Shown here: positions 23,636 to 35,500 of the stretch, piece by piece
Layout: every line of letters starts with the position of its first letter
Position numbering within the stretch: position 1 is the stretch's first letter
DNA from: Dysidea avara
Lineage: Eukaryota; Porifera; Demospongiae; Dictyoceratida; Dysideidae
Assembly: GCF_963678975.1 (NCBI RefSeq)
Contig: NC_089275.1
Span: 12,307,682-12,371,681, forward strand
DNA: 64,000 nt
Reading direction: 5' to 3'
Program-made: the position numbers and the translations under genes
The notes under the pieces: model-generated
The model's database searches: none
What the model was told of the DNA's origin: nothing
Seen by the model: the letters and a program-made list of their open reading frames with translations, nothing else

Positions 23636-23956
23636 TCTAATCAAAAACAGCCAAGCTGTAAAAAAAGGTGCGGCCCCCATAAGGCCATGGTGAAAAAAGA
23701 TGTGAAATCCAAGGTGGGGGCCAAGAAATGGCTGTGATGGTAGGTTAATGGTTAAATTTTAATAACAATAATTCAGGTGAATTTTGTGCCGCTTGGTCTT
23801 GGCACCAAATTCACCTGAATTGTCATTATTAAAATTTAACCATTAACCTACCATCACAGCCATTTCTTGGCCGCCACCTTGGATTTCACATCTTTTTTCA
23901 CCATGGCCTTTATGGGGGCCGCACCTTTTTTTACAGCTTGGCTGTTTTTGATTAGA
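23636..23956. repeat. Palindromic 5' end of Helitron-like copy 2
   Basis: Arms of about 150 bp around a short centre near 23795. Outer and inner ends are TCTAATC and GATTAGA. Confidence 0.9.
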
Positions 23957-24144
23957 TATCACTTCTTTTTGTATTTGTATACTGTATGGGGCTTTTGTAA
24001 CCCATGTGTTTTTTTCTTTACCACAGGAAGAAGAAAAGAACTTAAAGAAGATTTTTCATACTTCAATTATTTTTGATTTTATTAGTAATTATACAAATTA
24101 TATACATATATTTATTACATGCCCATTATTCCTCACAGGATATT

Positions 24145-26425
24145 TTTTTGCAGCTGATCTCTCTACTGGGTGACTTGAAATGTAGCTGAACTATCTACAG
24201 GATGGTTTCTTTGTAGCTGAACTCTCTACAAGGTGACCTCTTCTAGCTGGTCTCTCTACAGGATGATTTGTTTCTAGCTGAACTCTCTACAGATGATTTG
24301 TTTGCAGCTAAACTCTCTAAATGGTGGTTTCTTTGTAGCTGAAATCTCTATAAGATGACTTCATCTAGCTGAACTCTCTACAGGGTGATTTTTTTGTAGC
24401 TGAACTCTCTACAGGGTGATTTGTTTGCAGCTGAACTCTCTCCATGATGGTTTTATTGTAGCTGAACTCTCTACAAGGTTACTTCTTCCAGTTGATCTCT
24501 CTACGGGGTGATTTGTTTCTAGCTGAACTCTCTACAGGTGATTTGTTTGCAGCTAAACTCTCTACATGGTGGTTTCTTTGTAGCTGAACTCTCTACATGA
24601 TGGTTTCTTTGTAGCTGAACTCTCTATACAAGGTAACTTCTTCTCTACATGGTGATTTGTTGTAGTTGAATTCTCTACAGGGTGGTTTGTTTGAGGCTGA
24701 ACTCCCTACATGGCGGTTTCTTTGTAGCTGAACTATCTACAAGGTAACTTCTTCTAGCTGATCTCTCTACAGGGTGATTTGATTGTAGCTGAACTCTCTA
24801 CATGATGGTTTCTTTGTAGCTGAACTCTCTACAAGATGACTTCTTCTAGCTGATCCCTCTACAGGGGGATTTGTTTGTAGCTGAACTCTCTACAAGTGAT
24901 TTATTTGCAGCTGAACTCTTTATGTGGTGGTTTCTTTGTAGCTGAACCCTTTACAAGGTGACTTCTTCTAGCTGAACTCTCTACGGGGTAATTTCTTTGT
25001 AGCTGAACTCTCTACATGATGGTTTCTTTGTAGCTGAACTCTCTACAAGGTAACTTCTTCTAGCTGATCTTTCTACTGGGTGATTTGTTTGTAACTGAAG
25101 TTTCTACAGGGTGATTTGTTTGCAGCTGAACTCTCTACATGGTGGTTTCTTTGTTGCTGAACTCTATACAAGGTGAATTCTTCTAACTGATCTCTCTAAA
25201 GGGTAATTTGTTTGTAACTGAACTCTGTACAAGGTGCGTTTTTGTAGGTGATCTCACTGCAGGTTGATTTTTTTGTAGCTGAGCTCACTAAAGGGTGATT
25301 TGCTTGTAGCTGAACTCCTTGCATTGTGTCTAGTTTCTAGCTGATCTCTCTACAGGGTGATTTGTTTGTAGCTGATCCCTCTACAGGTTGATTTGTGTGT
25401 AGCTGATCTCTCTGCAGGTTGATTTATTTGTAGCCGATCTCTCTACAGAGTAATTTGTTTGTAGCTGAACTCTCTATAAGGTAATTTGTTTGTAGCCGTT
25501 CTCTCTGCAGGTTGATTTGTTTTAGCTGAACTCTCTACAGGGTGATTTGCTTGTAGCTGAACTCCTTACATTGTGTCTAGTTTCTAGCTGATCTCTCTAC
25601 AGGGTAATTTGTTTGTAGCTGATCTTCTACAAGTTAATTTGTGTGTAGCTGATCTCTCTACAGGGTAATTTGTTTGTAGCTGAACTCTCTATAAGGTGAT
25701 TTGTTTGTAGCTGATCTCTCTGCAGGTTGATTTGTTTTAGCTGAACTCTCTACAGGGTGATTTGCTTGTAGCTGAACTCCTTACATTGACAATGTGTCTA
25801 GTTTCTAGCTGATCTCTCTACAGGGTGATTTGTTTGTAGCTGCATGATCTCTCTACAAGGTGATTTGTTTGCAGCTGAACTCTCTACATGGTAGTTTCTT
25901 TGTAGCTGAACTCTCTACAATGTAATTCTTCTAGCTGAACTCTCTACAGAGTGACTTGTTTCTAGCTGAACTCTTTACAGGTGGTTTCTTTGTAGCTGAA
26001 CTCTCTACAAGGTGACTTCTTCTAGCTGATCTCTCTACAGGATGACTTGTTTCTAACTGAACTCTCTACAGGGTGATCTGTTCATAGTGGAACTTCTAGT
26101 GGGAGATTTGTTTGCAGCTGAACTCTCTACACGATGGTTTCTTTGCAACTGAACTCTCTACAAGGTAACTTCTTCTAGCTGATCTCTCTGCAGGGCAATT
26201 TGTTTGTAGCTGAATTCTCTACAGGGTGATTTGTTTGCAGCTAAACTCCCTACATGATGGTTTCTTTGTAGCTGAACTCTCTATTAGGTACCTTCTTCTA
26301 GCTGATCTGACTACAGGGTGACTTGTTTGTAGCTGAGGTCCCTACAGAATAACTTGCAATGTAATATAATTCTATAATGGAGTAAATTATAAACGTAGCT
26401 GAATGCTCTATTAGGGTGACTGTTC
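24145..26425 (+). repeat. ~30-bp satellite array (copy 2)
   Basis: About 75 subunits of the TTTGTAGCTGAACTCTCTAC / CTTCTAGCTGATCTCTCTAC type. It is more diverged internally than the array of copy 3. Confidence 0.9.
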
Positions 26426-27198
26426 TATTAGAGTATCTCGATCTCGCAAATGCTACACGTAGTTGGCTTTGGAATCATAACTCAGTGGTTTGTAATCCGA
26501 TTCTTCTGTACTACTGCAAGGACTTTCTATGATAATTATTCCAGCTACACACCGATTGTCAGCTCACTGCTCTAAGCGGTTTTCCTGGTAGGCGTGAAAA
26601 CTAATTGTTTTTATATTCATAAAAATCGATCGCGTAATTTTGACACAGGTTGGGTTTTGTGTCATATCTCGATGGCCTTAAACTGGATTCCTTTCAAACC
26701 GCAAAAAGGCACTCCTACGATAGTTACTCCATCTACATAGCAATTTTCAGCTCATTCCTTCAAGCGATTTACCCTGTGGGCGTGACAGACCTTCGCCCTA
26801 ATTTTACGAAAATAATCGGTCATAACTCCGTGAATGTTCATCGGATTCCTTCCAAACTTGGTACTGAGATTCGCCTTAATGAGCCCTTTAAGTGTGCCAA
26901 ATTTCAGCCCGATTGAAGCACGCATTCGTGTTTTATGGCGGATTTTGCAAAGTGTGCGAAAAGAAGAAGAAAAAAACGAAGAAAAAAACCCCAAACTTTG
27001 GCCGCTTGTATCTCGAAAATGGCTGGAGCGATTTTCTTCAAATTTGGAATGTGGACTCCTCTACCTAGCTGGCACTTCTGTAGCAACTTTGGTTTCAATC
27101 GGATAAGGAATCATGGAGCTACAAAGGTGTGAAAATCGCATTTACTTTCTTCCTGTAAATATACTCGCTGTGTGGCGCGCCGGCTTCTTGGGCCGCAC

Positions 27199-27216
27199 GA
27201 CACACTACCGTGTGTC
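27199..27216 (+). terminator. 3'-terminal hairpin of Helitron-like copy 2
   Basis: GACACAC-TACC-GTGTGTC followed by TTGA and then host T. Identical to copy 1. Confidence 0.65.
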
Positions 27217-27447
27217 TTGATCTGTAACTCATCACAACTTTTTGTTACCCACACAACCTTGTACAGTCATCCGTAAACTAATATAGGTATCCATCTTTTG
27301 TAAAATAGTATCTTTTGTTTGGAATTGTATCCCTTGTAACATTTTGTCTATTTCCTGCTGTGCCTCTTTTAGGCAGCTGTTGTATAGTTTTCTCTAATAA
27401 AGTGATGTTTTCTTGTGTAATTTTGCACATTGTTTATCTTTTTCTGC

Positions 27448-27849
27448 TTATATTGTAGCTATGCAAACAGAAAAAGATACACAATGCACAAAATTACTAT
27501 GAATGCTATTCCTAGATATTTTACATTGGAGACTTTTTGAATTAAGTAATTGGATATATAATATGTTTAATAATGTGATGTTTATTAGGAACTGTAAGAT
27601 GTACACACTTAGCAGGGTTAAACTCCATTTACCATCTTCTGGCCCATGTTTGTAAAGTAAATAAGTCTTGTCGAAAATGCTCAGAGTTGTTGGGAGAGAG
27701 AAAATAGTGTTGTAAATTAAGATGTCATCTGCATAGAGTCTAGCAATGTAGCGGAGATCTTGTGGGATATAGTTGATGAATGTTAAAGCAGTAAGAGTGC
27801 TTAAACTGTGCACCAGAATATACTGTAGAAGGATTGTTACTTTCTTCAT
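27448..27849 (-). mobile_element. LINE reverse-transcriptase fragment
   Basis: The minus-strand frame contains PQDLRYIARLYADDILIYNTI, whose YADD is RT catalytic block 5, preceded by an FINYIPQDL stretch corresponding to the LYINDLP block. The rest of the frame drifts away from the family, indicating frameshifts. A dead fragment of about 130 codons inside the ankyrin-fragment intron. Confidence 0.7.
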
Positions 27850-27889
27850 TGATAACAGCTGTTTGAGTTATAACACATGTACCTGTGTG

Positions 27890-28785
27890 CTGAACCTACA
27901 GTAATCCATTGTAACATACCGTATATAACCCACAGTAGCCAGTGATAAACTAAAACTATAACTTGTATAACCTATCATTCAATGTTGCAACCAGCAGTAA
28001 CTTGTTGTAAACTTTAAAACTTATCATAATCTGTTGTAACCCGCTAGCCACCTGTTCTAACCCACCATAACTTATTGTAACCTAACATAACCTGCCAACG
28101 TAACCTCTTGTAACCTATTGTAATTTTACCACAACCTATTGTAATCCAACATAACCTGTTGGAACCCAACATAACTTCTTGTAGCTCACTGTACCCACTG
28201 GTAACCCACCATTCAACCTACCATAGCCAGTTGTAAACAACCATAACACTCCGCAACCTGTTTTAATCCTGCTGTAACCCACCATAACCTGTTGTAAACT
28301 GTTACAATGTAGCCCACCATAACTAATTGTAACATTCTGTAATGTATTGTGACCTTTAATAGCTAACTGCAACCCTACCATAACCCACAGTAACCTGTAG
28401 TAACTCACTGTAACCTCTATAACCTAATGTAACCCATCGTAACTTACTGTAACCTGTTGTAACCAACCATAAACCTGTTGTAACCTACTGTAACCCACTG
28501 TAACTTTTTGTAACCCACTGTAATCTATTGCATCCCAAAGTAACTTATTGTAACATATGGTAACCCAACATAACCTGTTGTAACCCACCAAAACCTATTG
28601 TAATTTACCATAACCCATTGTAACCTGTTGTAACCTGTTGTAACCCATTGTAACATACCATAACCTGTTGTAACTAATTGTAACCTACTGTAACCTATTG
28701 TAACCTATTGTAACCTCTTGTAACCTACTGTAACCCGTTGTAACCTACTGTAACCCATTGTATCCTACCGTAACCTGTTGTAATC
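27890..28785. repeat. GTAACC minisatellite array
   Basis: About 85 degenerate ~10-bp units (TGTAACCYRY, for example TGTAACCTACTGTAACCC). Homogeneity rises toward 28440-28780, suggesting ongoing local turnover there. Confidence 0.85.
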
Positions 28786-30326
28786 ATGACAATGAGCAGT
28801 TGTGAGATTGACTATGTCTGATTGGTTGGAAGAATGGATAAGGGTTGAAGATGTCTGTAACCTTGTAACCTTTGTAACCGGTTACAGAGAGAAATAAAAG
28901 CCTAAGTAAGACAAAAATATACCACATATTGTGCCATATGTAATAGAGGTAGATAGAGGGAATGTTCCATTTAGTGGTTGTGTTGGACTGGACTAGTGTA
29001 CTGGACTGATATGGACTGCGCTACATACTGGACTCAGGCTATTCTAATTTTAGCACATATTTGGGCAACTGGTTGAGCTATTACTACACTGAATGTAGAA
29101 TATGCAGGCGAACCTGTCTACTGTCTATTTGTTCATCTTAGGATTGTGTGCAATTAACAAAATAACTTTGTTGAGCAGGTATTGTTTGCTAATTTAAATT
29201 CTGTACAGAAGCAGTTGTTATATAGCTACATCACTGAGTATAATACGAAAGACTCATTTACCTTTTAAAGTCAAACTTCTCTCTCTTGCCATAATCTTCA
29301 TACTTTTCTTATCATGGAGTATAAACTGTACAGTACATGTTATGTAGCATAGCAGTAACCATGCATCCTAATACAGGTAATAGTCATCCAATGCAAGTCA
29401 GCAAAATTAAGTAGTGATGGCTAACTCTCTTGCTTTTCCACCCATTGGTAGTTGATGCGTAGCTGTAGTTAGGCAAAGTTGACAAATCTGGCATTGCCAC
29501 ACAGCTTTTTGTGTGTGTAAGGGGAAGTACTTGAGATTGGCATAGCTACAACCGATTGCCCAAATATTTAAGAAAGGGAAAAAACCAGAGTCCAGTAGTC
29601 CAGTCCAGTGATTGTATACAACCCTATTTAGTGAGGATGCGCTGTAATCTAGAAATGTGTTTAGAAACCAGGAGTTGGAAAAGGGCTGGTACCTTCTTTA
29701 ATTTTATGCATCCATATTTATCTATTCATGATCTTTTTACCTACCAAGTGATTGGAATACGTACTCTACTACGTGCACATATATCAGAACTGTCAGTTAC
29801 TGTAATAGAAACCATATGCATTGTCAAAGTAGTGGTTCCTAGCTTTTGCGATTATTTCATACAAGGATATAGCCAGAGAATTAGTAGGTGAGGCATACCA
29901 GTAACACAACTTTTAGTTAGCAGTGTGACTGCTCTATTAGAATCTCTGACTGTTCATTATAGTACTTCAAGTGTACTAGATTCCCTTCAGTCAAGCCATT
30001 TCATTTTCCCAGGAACTGTCTCAACTATTCAGTGGTAGCATAGTACAGTAGCTTCACCACTAGTATTATTGTAATTCAATTAAATAATCAAGTTAATAAA
30101 ATCACACATAGTACACTTCTTGGACCAATTTTCCAACAAATTTTGAATTCCTCCAATTTCTAGTTGCTGTAATAGGAACCAAGTACACATGCATTTGTTT
30201 TCGATGCAAAAATACATTCACTTGCTATTGAAATAAGCATATTGTTCTCTCCACCACAACATCGCACTCTCCACAGTATTTTAATTTTTGTTCACAAGTA
30301 CATTTGATTATGGTACACACATATAG
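28786..30326. other. Intronic noncoding DNA
   Basis: Remainder of the large intron. Near 29930 there is a copy of the dispersed GACTGCTCTATTAGAAT motif. A 111-codon frame at 29556-29891 has no recognised domain. Confidence 0.35.
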
Positions 30327-30411
30327 ATTACACAGATAAAAATCAGAAAAAAGTTGAAAGAAATGAAACCCACACATAGAAGATTTCATGGCCAACAAAC
30401 TGATGAGTATG
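30327..30411 (+). CDS. Basic-linker exon (paralogue fragment)
   Basis: 85 bp, phase 0 to 1. It follows ATATAG and precedes GTATGA, and encodes QIKIRKKLKEMKPTHRR. It matches 60901-60985 in length and phase. Confidence 0.8.
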
Positions 30412-30465
30412 GTATGAACCACTGAAATATTTATACTGTGGCTATGAATATATGTATTGTTTCAG

Positions 30466-30531
30466 ATTCAGATCAGTCATCAGGTGCTCACTCCGGTACA
30501 AGTTCAGGTTATGAATCAGATTATACAGATG
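30466..30531 (+). CDS. Ser/Asp-rich tail exon (paralogue fragment)
   Basis: 66 bp between TTTCAG and GTAAAA, encoding DSDQSSGAHSGTSSGYESD. It matches 61042-61107. Confidence 0.8.
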
Positions 30532-30763
30532 GTAAAAAATTTAGTAATTTAGTAGCAGTGCTTAAAAACATAGTATTGTCCAGATTAAATCTTAATATCC
30601 TTAAATTCATCATGAACTCCAATGTGTTTAATTAGCATGTTTCTATTACACATGAGCAGCTACAGTGTAGTGCCAAAAGAATGCATGACTTTAATGACGT
30701 AACTGTACACTGTCCTCTCAACCTTATGATTATTTTGTAGAGTTACAAAAGAATTTTTTTTAA

Positions 30764-31637
30764 TTTACATTGTATTCCATGTGTCCCACATGTCAATAGT
30801 TGGACTAATGACCAACAATTTATTGAAACATTTCATACAGTATGGTAGTACTGTACAGTAGGGATCATTAGGGTGAACAACCACACAACTCAAAATGCTT
30901 TTGACAGAATTTAATACTGACTAACAAACTACTGTACGGTAGCTCATATCTTAAGCCAAGCATAACTCAACTATAGTGACTGGGCCTGTGAAAACAGAGC
31001 ATGTGAGTACATACTACATACCTTCACACAGCATTCAGTACTGGTGTAGAATATCTGCAATCTGTACCTTGTATTATAACATGATAATCAGTGGTGACAA
31101 TTTCATGGCCATAGCTTAATGGTAACAAAAGTTATGAACCGTGAAAGTTTGTAAATTTGTCACCAGATTTGAGAAAACCAGGTTTCCGCAGTAGAGACCA
31201 GCCTATTATGCTAGCATATTTTTGAGCATAATAGGAACCAGAAAGCATCAAGCATAATGCTAGCATAATTTCAGAATAATCTCAGTTTTTCAGGAAACTT
31301 ATACACACATGTGGTTAATAAATTTTCTAATACACTCTAATAAAATTGTCAATTGTTCTAATAAAGCACCTTGCACGGAGCAACAGACATGATTAATTTG
31401 ACCCGTTTTCAAATTCTTTAACCTATATTAGATAGTAGCTAGCAACATTAACTGACATCACTGCCCTTTAAAGTAATTTTGCATTCAAATTTTAAGCATT
31501 CTGTGTGTTCAGCATGATTATGAGCATAATAGGTGAAATTTATGAGCATTACAGCATAGCATAATACATAGGCAGAAAAATAAGCATAATAGGCTATAGT
31601 TCGTCCCAGGTTGTACCTTATATATATATATATACAT
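30764..31637. other. Noncoding; diverged MITEs
   Basis: A diverged TGTGACC-family MITE spans about 30977-31199. A GCATAATGCTAGCATAAT-rich repeat at 31205-31600 resembles 43040-43470. A (TA)n run ends near 31634. Confidence 0.45.
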
Positions 31638-31768
31638 ACATGTATTAGTTATACCACAGGCACAAGTGCTTTGCCTGATATATAAACACAAGCACGAGGG
31701 CCACAGGCCCAAGTGCGAGTGCATATATACAGGCAAAGCACGAGTGCCCGTGGTATAACTAATATGTT
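31638..31768. repeat. Long inverted repeat (palindromic MITE)
   Basis: TATTAGTTATACCACAGGCAC... CTTTGCCTG (left) is mirrored by CAGGCAAAGCACGAGTGCCC... GTATAACTAATA (right). Arms are about 40 bp, with a smaller GGGCC...GGCCC-type fold at the centre. Confidence 0.75.
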
Positions 31769-31831
31769 CTACTTTAGCATGTAGACCCTCCTAGTTGGCA
31801 AAATCTTTAGTTGCCATACCCTTCTCTTATT

Positions 31832-32025
31832 TTTGCCAAACAAACTGTAATTGTGGGATTCAATTTTAATACATCAAACAGTAGTTTGATTTTATTTTTG
31901 CTAATATAGCAATGTTAAGAGACTAGTGTTATTTATGTTACTTTAATTGCTACATTTACAAAAGTAAAAACAAACTACTGTTAATGTATTAAAATTGAAT
32001 CCCACAATCACAGGTTGTTTGGCAG
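31832..32025. mobile_element. MITE with ~60-bp terminal inverted repeats
   Basis: TTTGCCAAACAAACTGTAAT...GGGATTCAATTTTAATACAT...CAGTAGTTTG on the left mirrors CAAACTACTGTTAATGTATT...AATTGAATCCCACAATCACA on the right. 194 bp, no coding capacity. A further piece of the same end repeats at 32027-32050. Confidence 0.7.
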
Positions 32026-32176
32026 AATTCAATCCCACAATCACAGTTTGCTTGATTCCCTATATAAGAGAAGAGGATAACAGTATAACATCAAAGAAAT
32101 CTGATGATTTCTGGATATAGTGTGCACTCCTATTAGGTGTGCAATGTCTCAAGTTAACGAGATATACACACTGGTG

Positions 32177-32497
32177 TGTAAGAGATTGAACTGTTTTATT
32201 TGTTAGTTTTGTAATGGTGATTTTTGTAGTTGCATAACTTGTAGAGTAGGCACATTTTGTAGGTGTTGTAATGCTGCTTTAGGAATTTTGATTTTGTTGT
32301 TGTGTACTGTAAGGTTAGGAATTTTTGTTTGTTTTTCTGCATGCATGCTTTGTAATATAGGATAGAATTTTGTGCGGCATAGTTTTGTACCTATAAATAC
32401 TTTGAATCAATGAATAAAAGTTTAGTTTTTTGTTAGTCAAAGCTCAGTGAACTATTTACGAGTAAAGTCCAGCGTGACAGTTAGCCCCGCTGTGACA
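32177..32497 (+). repeat. 5' LTR
   Basis: 321 bp, starting TGTAAGAG and ending GTGACA (TG...CA). It contains TATAAATA (32392-32399) and AATAAA (32413-32418), a plausible promoter and polyadenylation pair. It differs from the 3' LTR mainly by two small indels. Confidence 0.93.
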
Positions 32498-32499
32498 TT

Positions 32500-32517
32500 T
32501 GGTGACAGGAGTGTTTC
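32500..32517 (+). promoter_or_regulatory. Primer-binding site (candidate)
   Basis: TGGTGACAGGAGTG begins two bases after the 5' LTR. TGG pairs with the CCA end of a tRNA. The priming tRNA was not identified. Confidence 0.55.
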
Positions 32518-32550
32518 TTTAGCTACCCAGCTAGCTACTTTCGTGACTGT

Positions 32551-35500
32551 ATGCCAAAGCCACGCCGGAAACCAGCCGCCAAGATGTCAAACACTACAGG
32601 CCTAGAAGACATGGTTCGAATGTTAGTAGAAGAGCGTGCTTCTCGCGAGGAAGAGATTGTTACTGAGAGAAAACTCCGCCAGGCTGAAATGGAACAACGG
32701 GAGAAACTTGTTACAGCACAGATGCAACAGATGCGGGACCACATGCAAGCCCTAATGGATGTGGCAACAAGTAAGGAGAAAGCCCCACCACCCCGCAATT
32801 CATTAGAAGTTAAGCTTGTGCCCCTCTCAGCTAAGGATGACATTGAAGCGTACTTAGTGACTTTTGAACGCGTCATGCAAGCTCACGAGATCCCAGAAAA
32901 CCGATGGGCAATTCACCTCGCCCCACAACTAACTGGTAAAGCTCAACTGGCGTATGCAGCTGTTTCGCCAGCTGACGTGGGAGATTACAGTGCAGTTAAG
33001 GCAGCTATCTTAGCTCGATATGACATTAATACAGAAGCTTATCGCCGACGATTTCGTACTGCTACTCGAGGCCGTGAAGAGTCTTTCCGTGAACTGTCTA
33101 TAAGATTGATGGACTTACAGAACAAGTGGCTTCGAGAATGTACTACAATGGCTCAAATGAAGGAGATGGTTGGCCTCGAACAGCTGCTGGAAGCTCTACC
33201 ACCGGACATGCGGGCATGGGTGCGAGATAAGAAGCCAAAAACCTGCCAGGAAGCTGGTGAACTTGCTGATGAATATGTACAGACCAGGCAAACAGTAGGT
33301 GCTGTAGGAGGTAGTGATCGCAAGCTGCCTGTTGTTAATCAGAGGCGATGCTATAGTTGTGATCGGACAGGACACTTTGCTAAAGACTGTCCGGGGAACA
33401 GAGGTGAGAATAAAAAGACAGAAGCCAATTCTGTGGTGAGAATGGACGTGTCTAAGGAACCAAAGAGTAAGAGTAGCATTAGTGCAGCTGACTCTAAGGG
33501 GAAGTCTACAGAACTAAGCCATGTGAAGTGCTACAATTGTGGAGAAAGAGGCCACATTGCAACCACTTGTCCGGCAAATCCGACGAAGGCAAATATGTTC
33601 TGTAGGGGTGAGCAGCAGCAATTATCAGTTAGTAAGGCTTCCTCTGTGTGTCGGAGTGGCCAAATTGGTGACATTACTGTTGATAACATTGTGTTAGATA
33701 CAGGTTGTAGCAGAACCATGGTGAGAGAGGACCTGGTCCATGAAGGACAGTACCTTAAAGGAGATGCTATCACTATTAGATGTGCCCATGGTGACACCGT
33801 ACTGTATCCGGTGGCTAAACTGGAGATGGAGGTAGATGGACTACTACTGAGTGTGGAAGCAGCAGTATCCAAAACACTCCCAGTGCCAGTATTGTTAGGC
33901 ACCGATGTGCCAGAGTTGGACAAATTGTTGGGTATAGCTGATGTCCGGCCATATACTTCAGAACAGAGTTTAATGGTAGTGACTAGGGCTCAGTCTCTCA
34001 GACAAACACAAGAAGATGTGGCTATGGAAGAGAGTGAACAACAGTGTGGGGTGAAGCCAAGTGTGCCTCTTGTTGGCAGTGAATTTGATGAAGAACTATT
34101 TTTGTTAACCAGGGATAAACCTAAGAAGACCAGAAGCCAGAAGCGTGCAGACTGTCAACATCATCGGACATTAGCACAGCAGGCACCAACACCCCCACTG
34201 AGTGTATCTACAGATGAGTTGAGGAGACTACAGCGAGAAGATACTACTTTGGCTGGAGCACGTAAGTTTGCAACTAACCCTGATTCTCTCTCTGTAGGTG
34301 ATTTCTATTGGAATGATGGGCTGCTATACCACCAGTGGAAGCCATCCAAGAAAGCACCAGAACTTGTGATAGAACAATTAGTCTTACCTGTACAATGTCG
34401 TTCAAAAGTGTTAGAACTGGCTCACAATATTCCGTTGGCTGGCCATCTGGGGAAGGACAAAACTAGACAGAGAGTGGCACAGCAATTTTTTTGGCCAACC
34501 TTATGCAAAGATGTGGAGGAGTTTTGTCGTTGTTGTCCACAGTGCCAGAAGTCTGGTCACAAGAAAGTGCCCAAAGCTCCTCTAGTGCCACTACCAATTG
34601 TTGCAACTCCATTCCAGAAAATAGCCATGGACATAGTTGGTCCATTACCCAGAAGCCGCAGTGGAAATCGCTATGTGTTAGTGATATGTGACTATGCCAC
34701 ACGTTACCCGGAGGCCATACCAGTTCGGAGTATAGATACTGAGAACATTGCTGAAGAACTGATTAAGTTGTTTGCTCGTGTTGGCATTCCTCAGAGCATC
34801 TTGACAGACCAAGGTAGCAACTTCACATCTAAACTCCTAATGGAACTCTACAGACTGTTGAGGGTGCAGGGAATACGAACTAGTCCATACCACCCACAAA
34901 CTGATGGGCTGGTAGAACGATTCAACCAAACCCTCAAGCTGATGTTAAGGAAAGTTATTGATAAGGAAGGTAAAGATTGGGACAAGTTACTGCCATATGT
35001 TCTTTTTGCTTACAGAGAAGTTCCCCAAGCATCTACAGGGTTCTCACCATTTGAACTGTTATATGGACGGAGTGTCAGAGGACCACTGTCAGTATTAAAA
35101 GAGTCCTGGCAAGCAGCAGAGTCCCAAGATGTTAGTGTGGTGTCATACATCCTAGACATTAGAGAAAAGTTACAACAGATGTCAAAATTAGTAGAGCAGA
35201 ATCTAACAAAGGCTCAGATGGATCAGAAGTACTGGTATGATAAGAATTCAAGACACAGAGAATTTCAGCCAGGAGACCAAGTGTTAGTCCTACTCCCCAC
35301 CTCTACTAGTAAGTTGTTAGCTCAGTGGCAAGGCCCATATGAGGTGGTGAAACGTATTGGAGAAGTGGACTACTTGATTGACATGCACGACAGAAGGAGA
35401 AAGAGGCGAGTTTTTCATGTGAACATGCTTAAACTGTTTCATTGCCTTACAGAGAACACTGAGATCAGTTTATGGGTTGAGGAGCAGTCAGGAGAATCAG

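Larger units (their letters stand above)
23636..27220 (+). mobile_element. Helitron-like non-autonomous element, copy 2
   Basis: It starts TCTAATCAAAAACAGCC after an A and ends GTGTGTC-TTGA before a T. Parts in order are: palindrome 23636-23956; linker with CTTTACCACAGGAAGAAGAAAA near 24020; satellite 24145-26425; subterminal GACTGTTCTATTAGAGTATC near 26420; a 3' block of diverged ~150-bp units (26450-27180); and terminal hairpin 27199-27216. No transposase, Rep or helicase is encoded. Small frames of 60-90 codons in the 3' block are not conserved between copies. It lies in the large intron of the ankyrin fragment. Confidence 0.7.
18554..30763 (+). pseudogene. Ankyrin-repeat gene, 3'-terminal fragment
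   Basis: Exons by homology to the gene at 47066-61174: 18554-18652 (99 bp, GGDLPLHIASSNGH ankyrin repeat), 18828-18929 (102 bp, TAIQEAIDCERWNIVHYFVK), 30327-30411 (85 bp, basic QIKIRKKLKEMKP), 30466-30531 (66 bp, Ser/Asp-rich DSDQSSGAHSGTSSGYESD) and probably 30741-30763 with the stop. Exon lengths, phases and GT/AG borders match the paralogue exactly, and no frame break is seen. No ankyrin exons are visible upstream, and one intron (18930-30326) has grown to 11.4 kb versus 65 bp in the paralogue. It is either a 5'-truncated duplicate or a gene whose 5' exons are too diverged to recognise. Intact frames argue for a recent or still-functional origin. Confidence 0.65.

Noticed and set aside
28786-30326. 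Possible extra exons of the ankyrin fragment in the large intron
   Set aside because: The paralogue has no exon between the matching pair, and no ankyrin-like frame with splice borders was seen.
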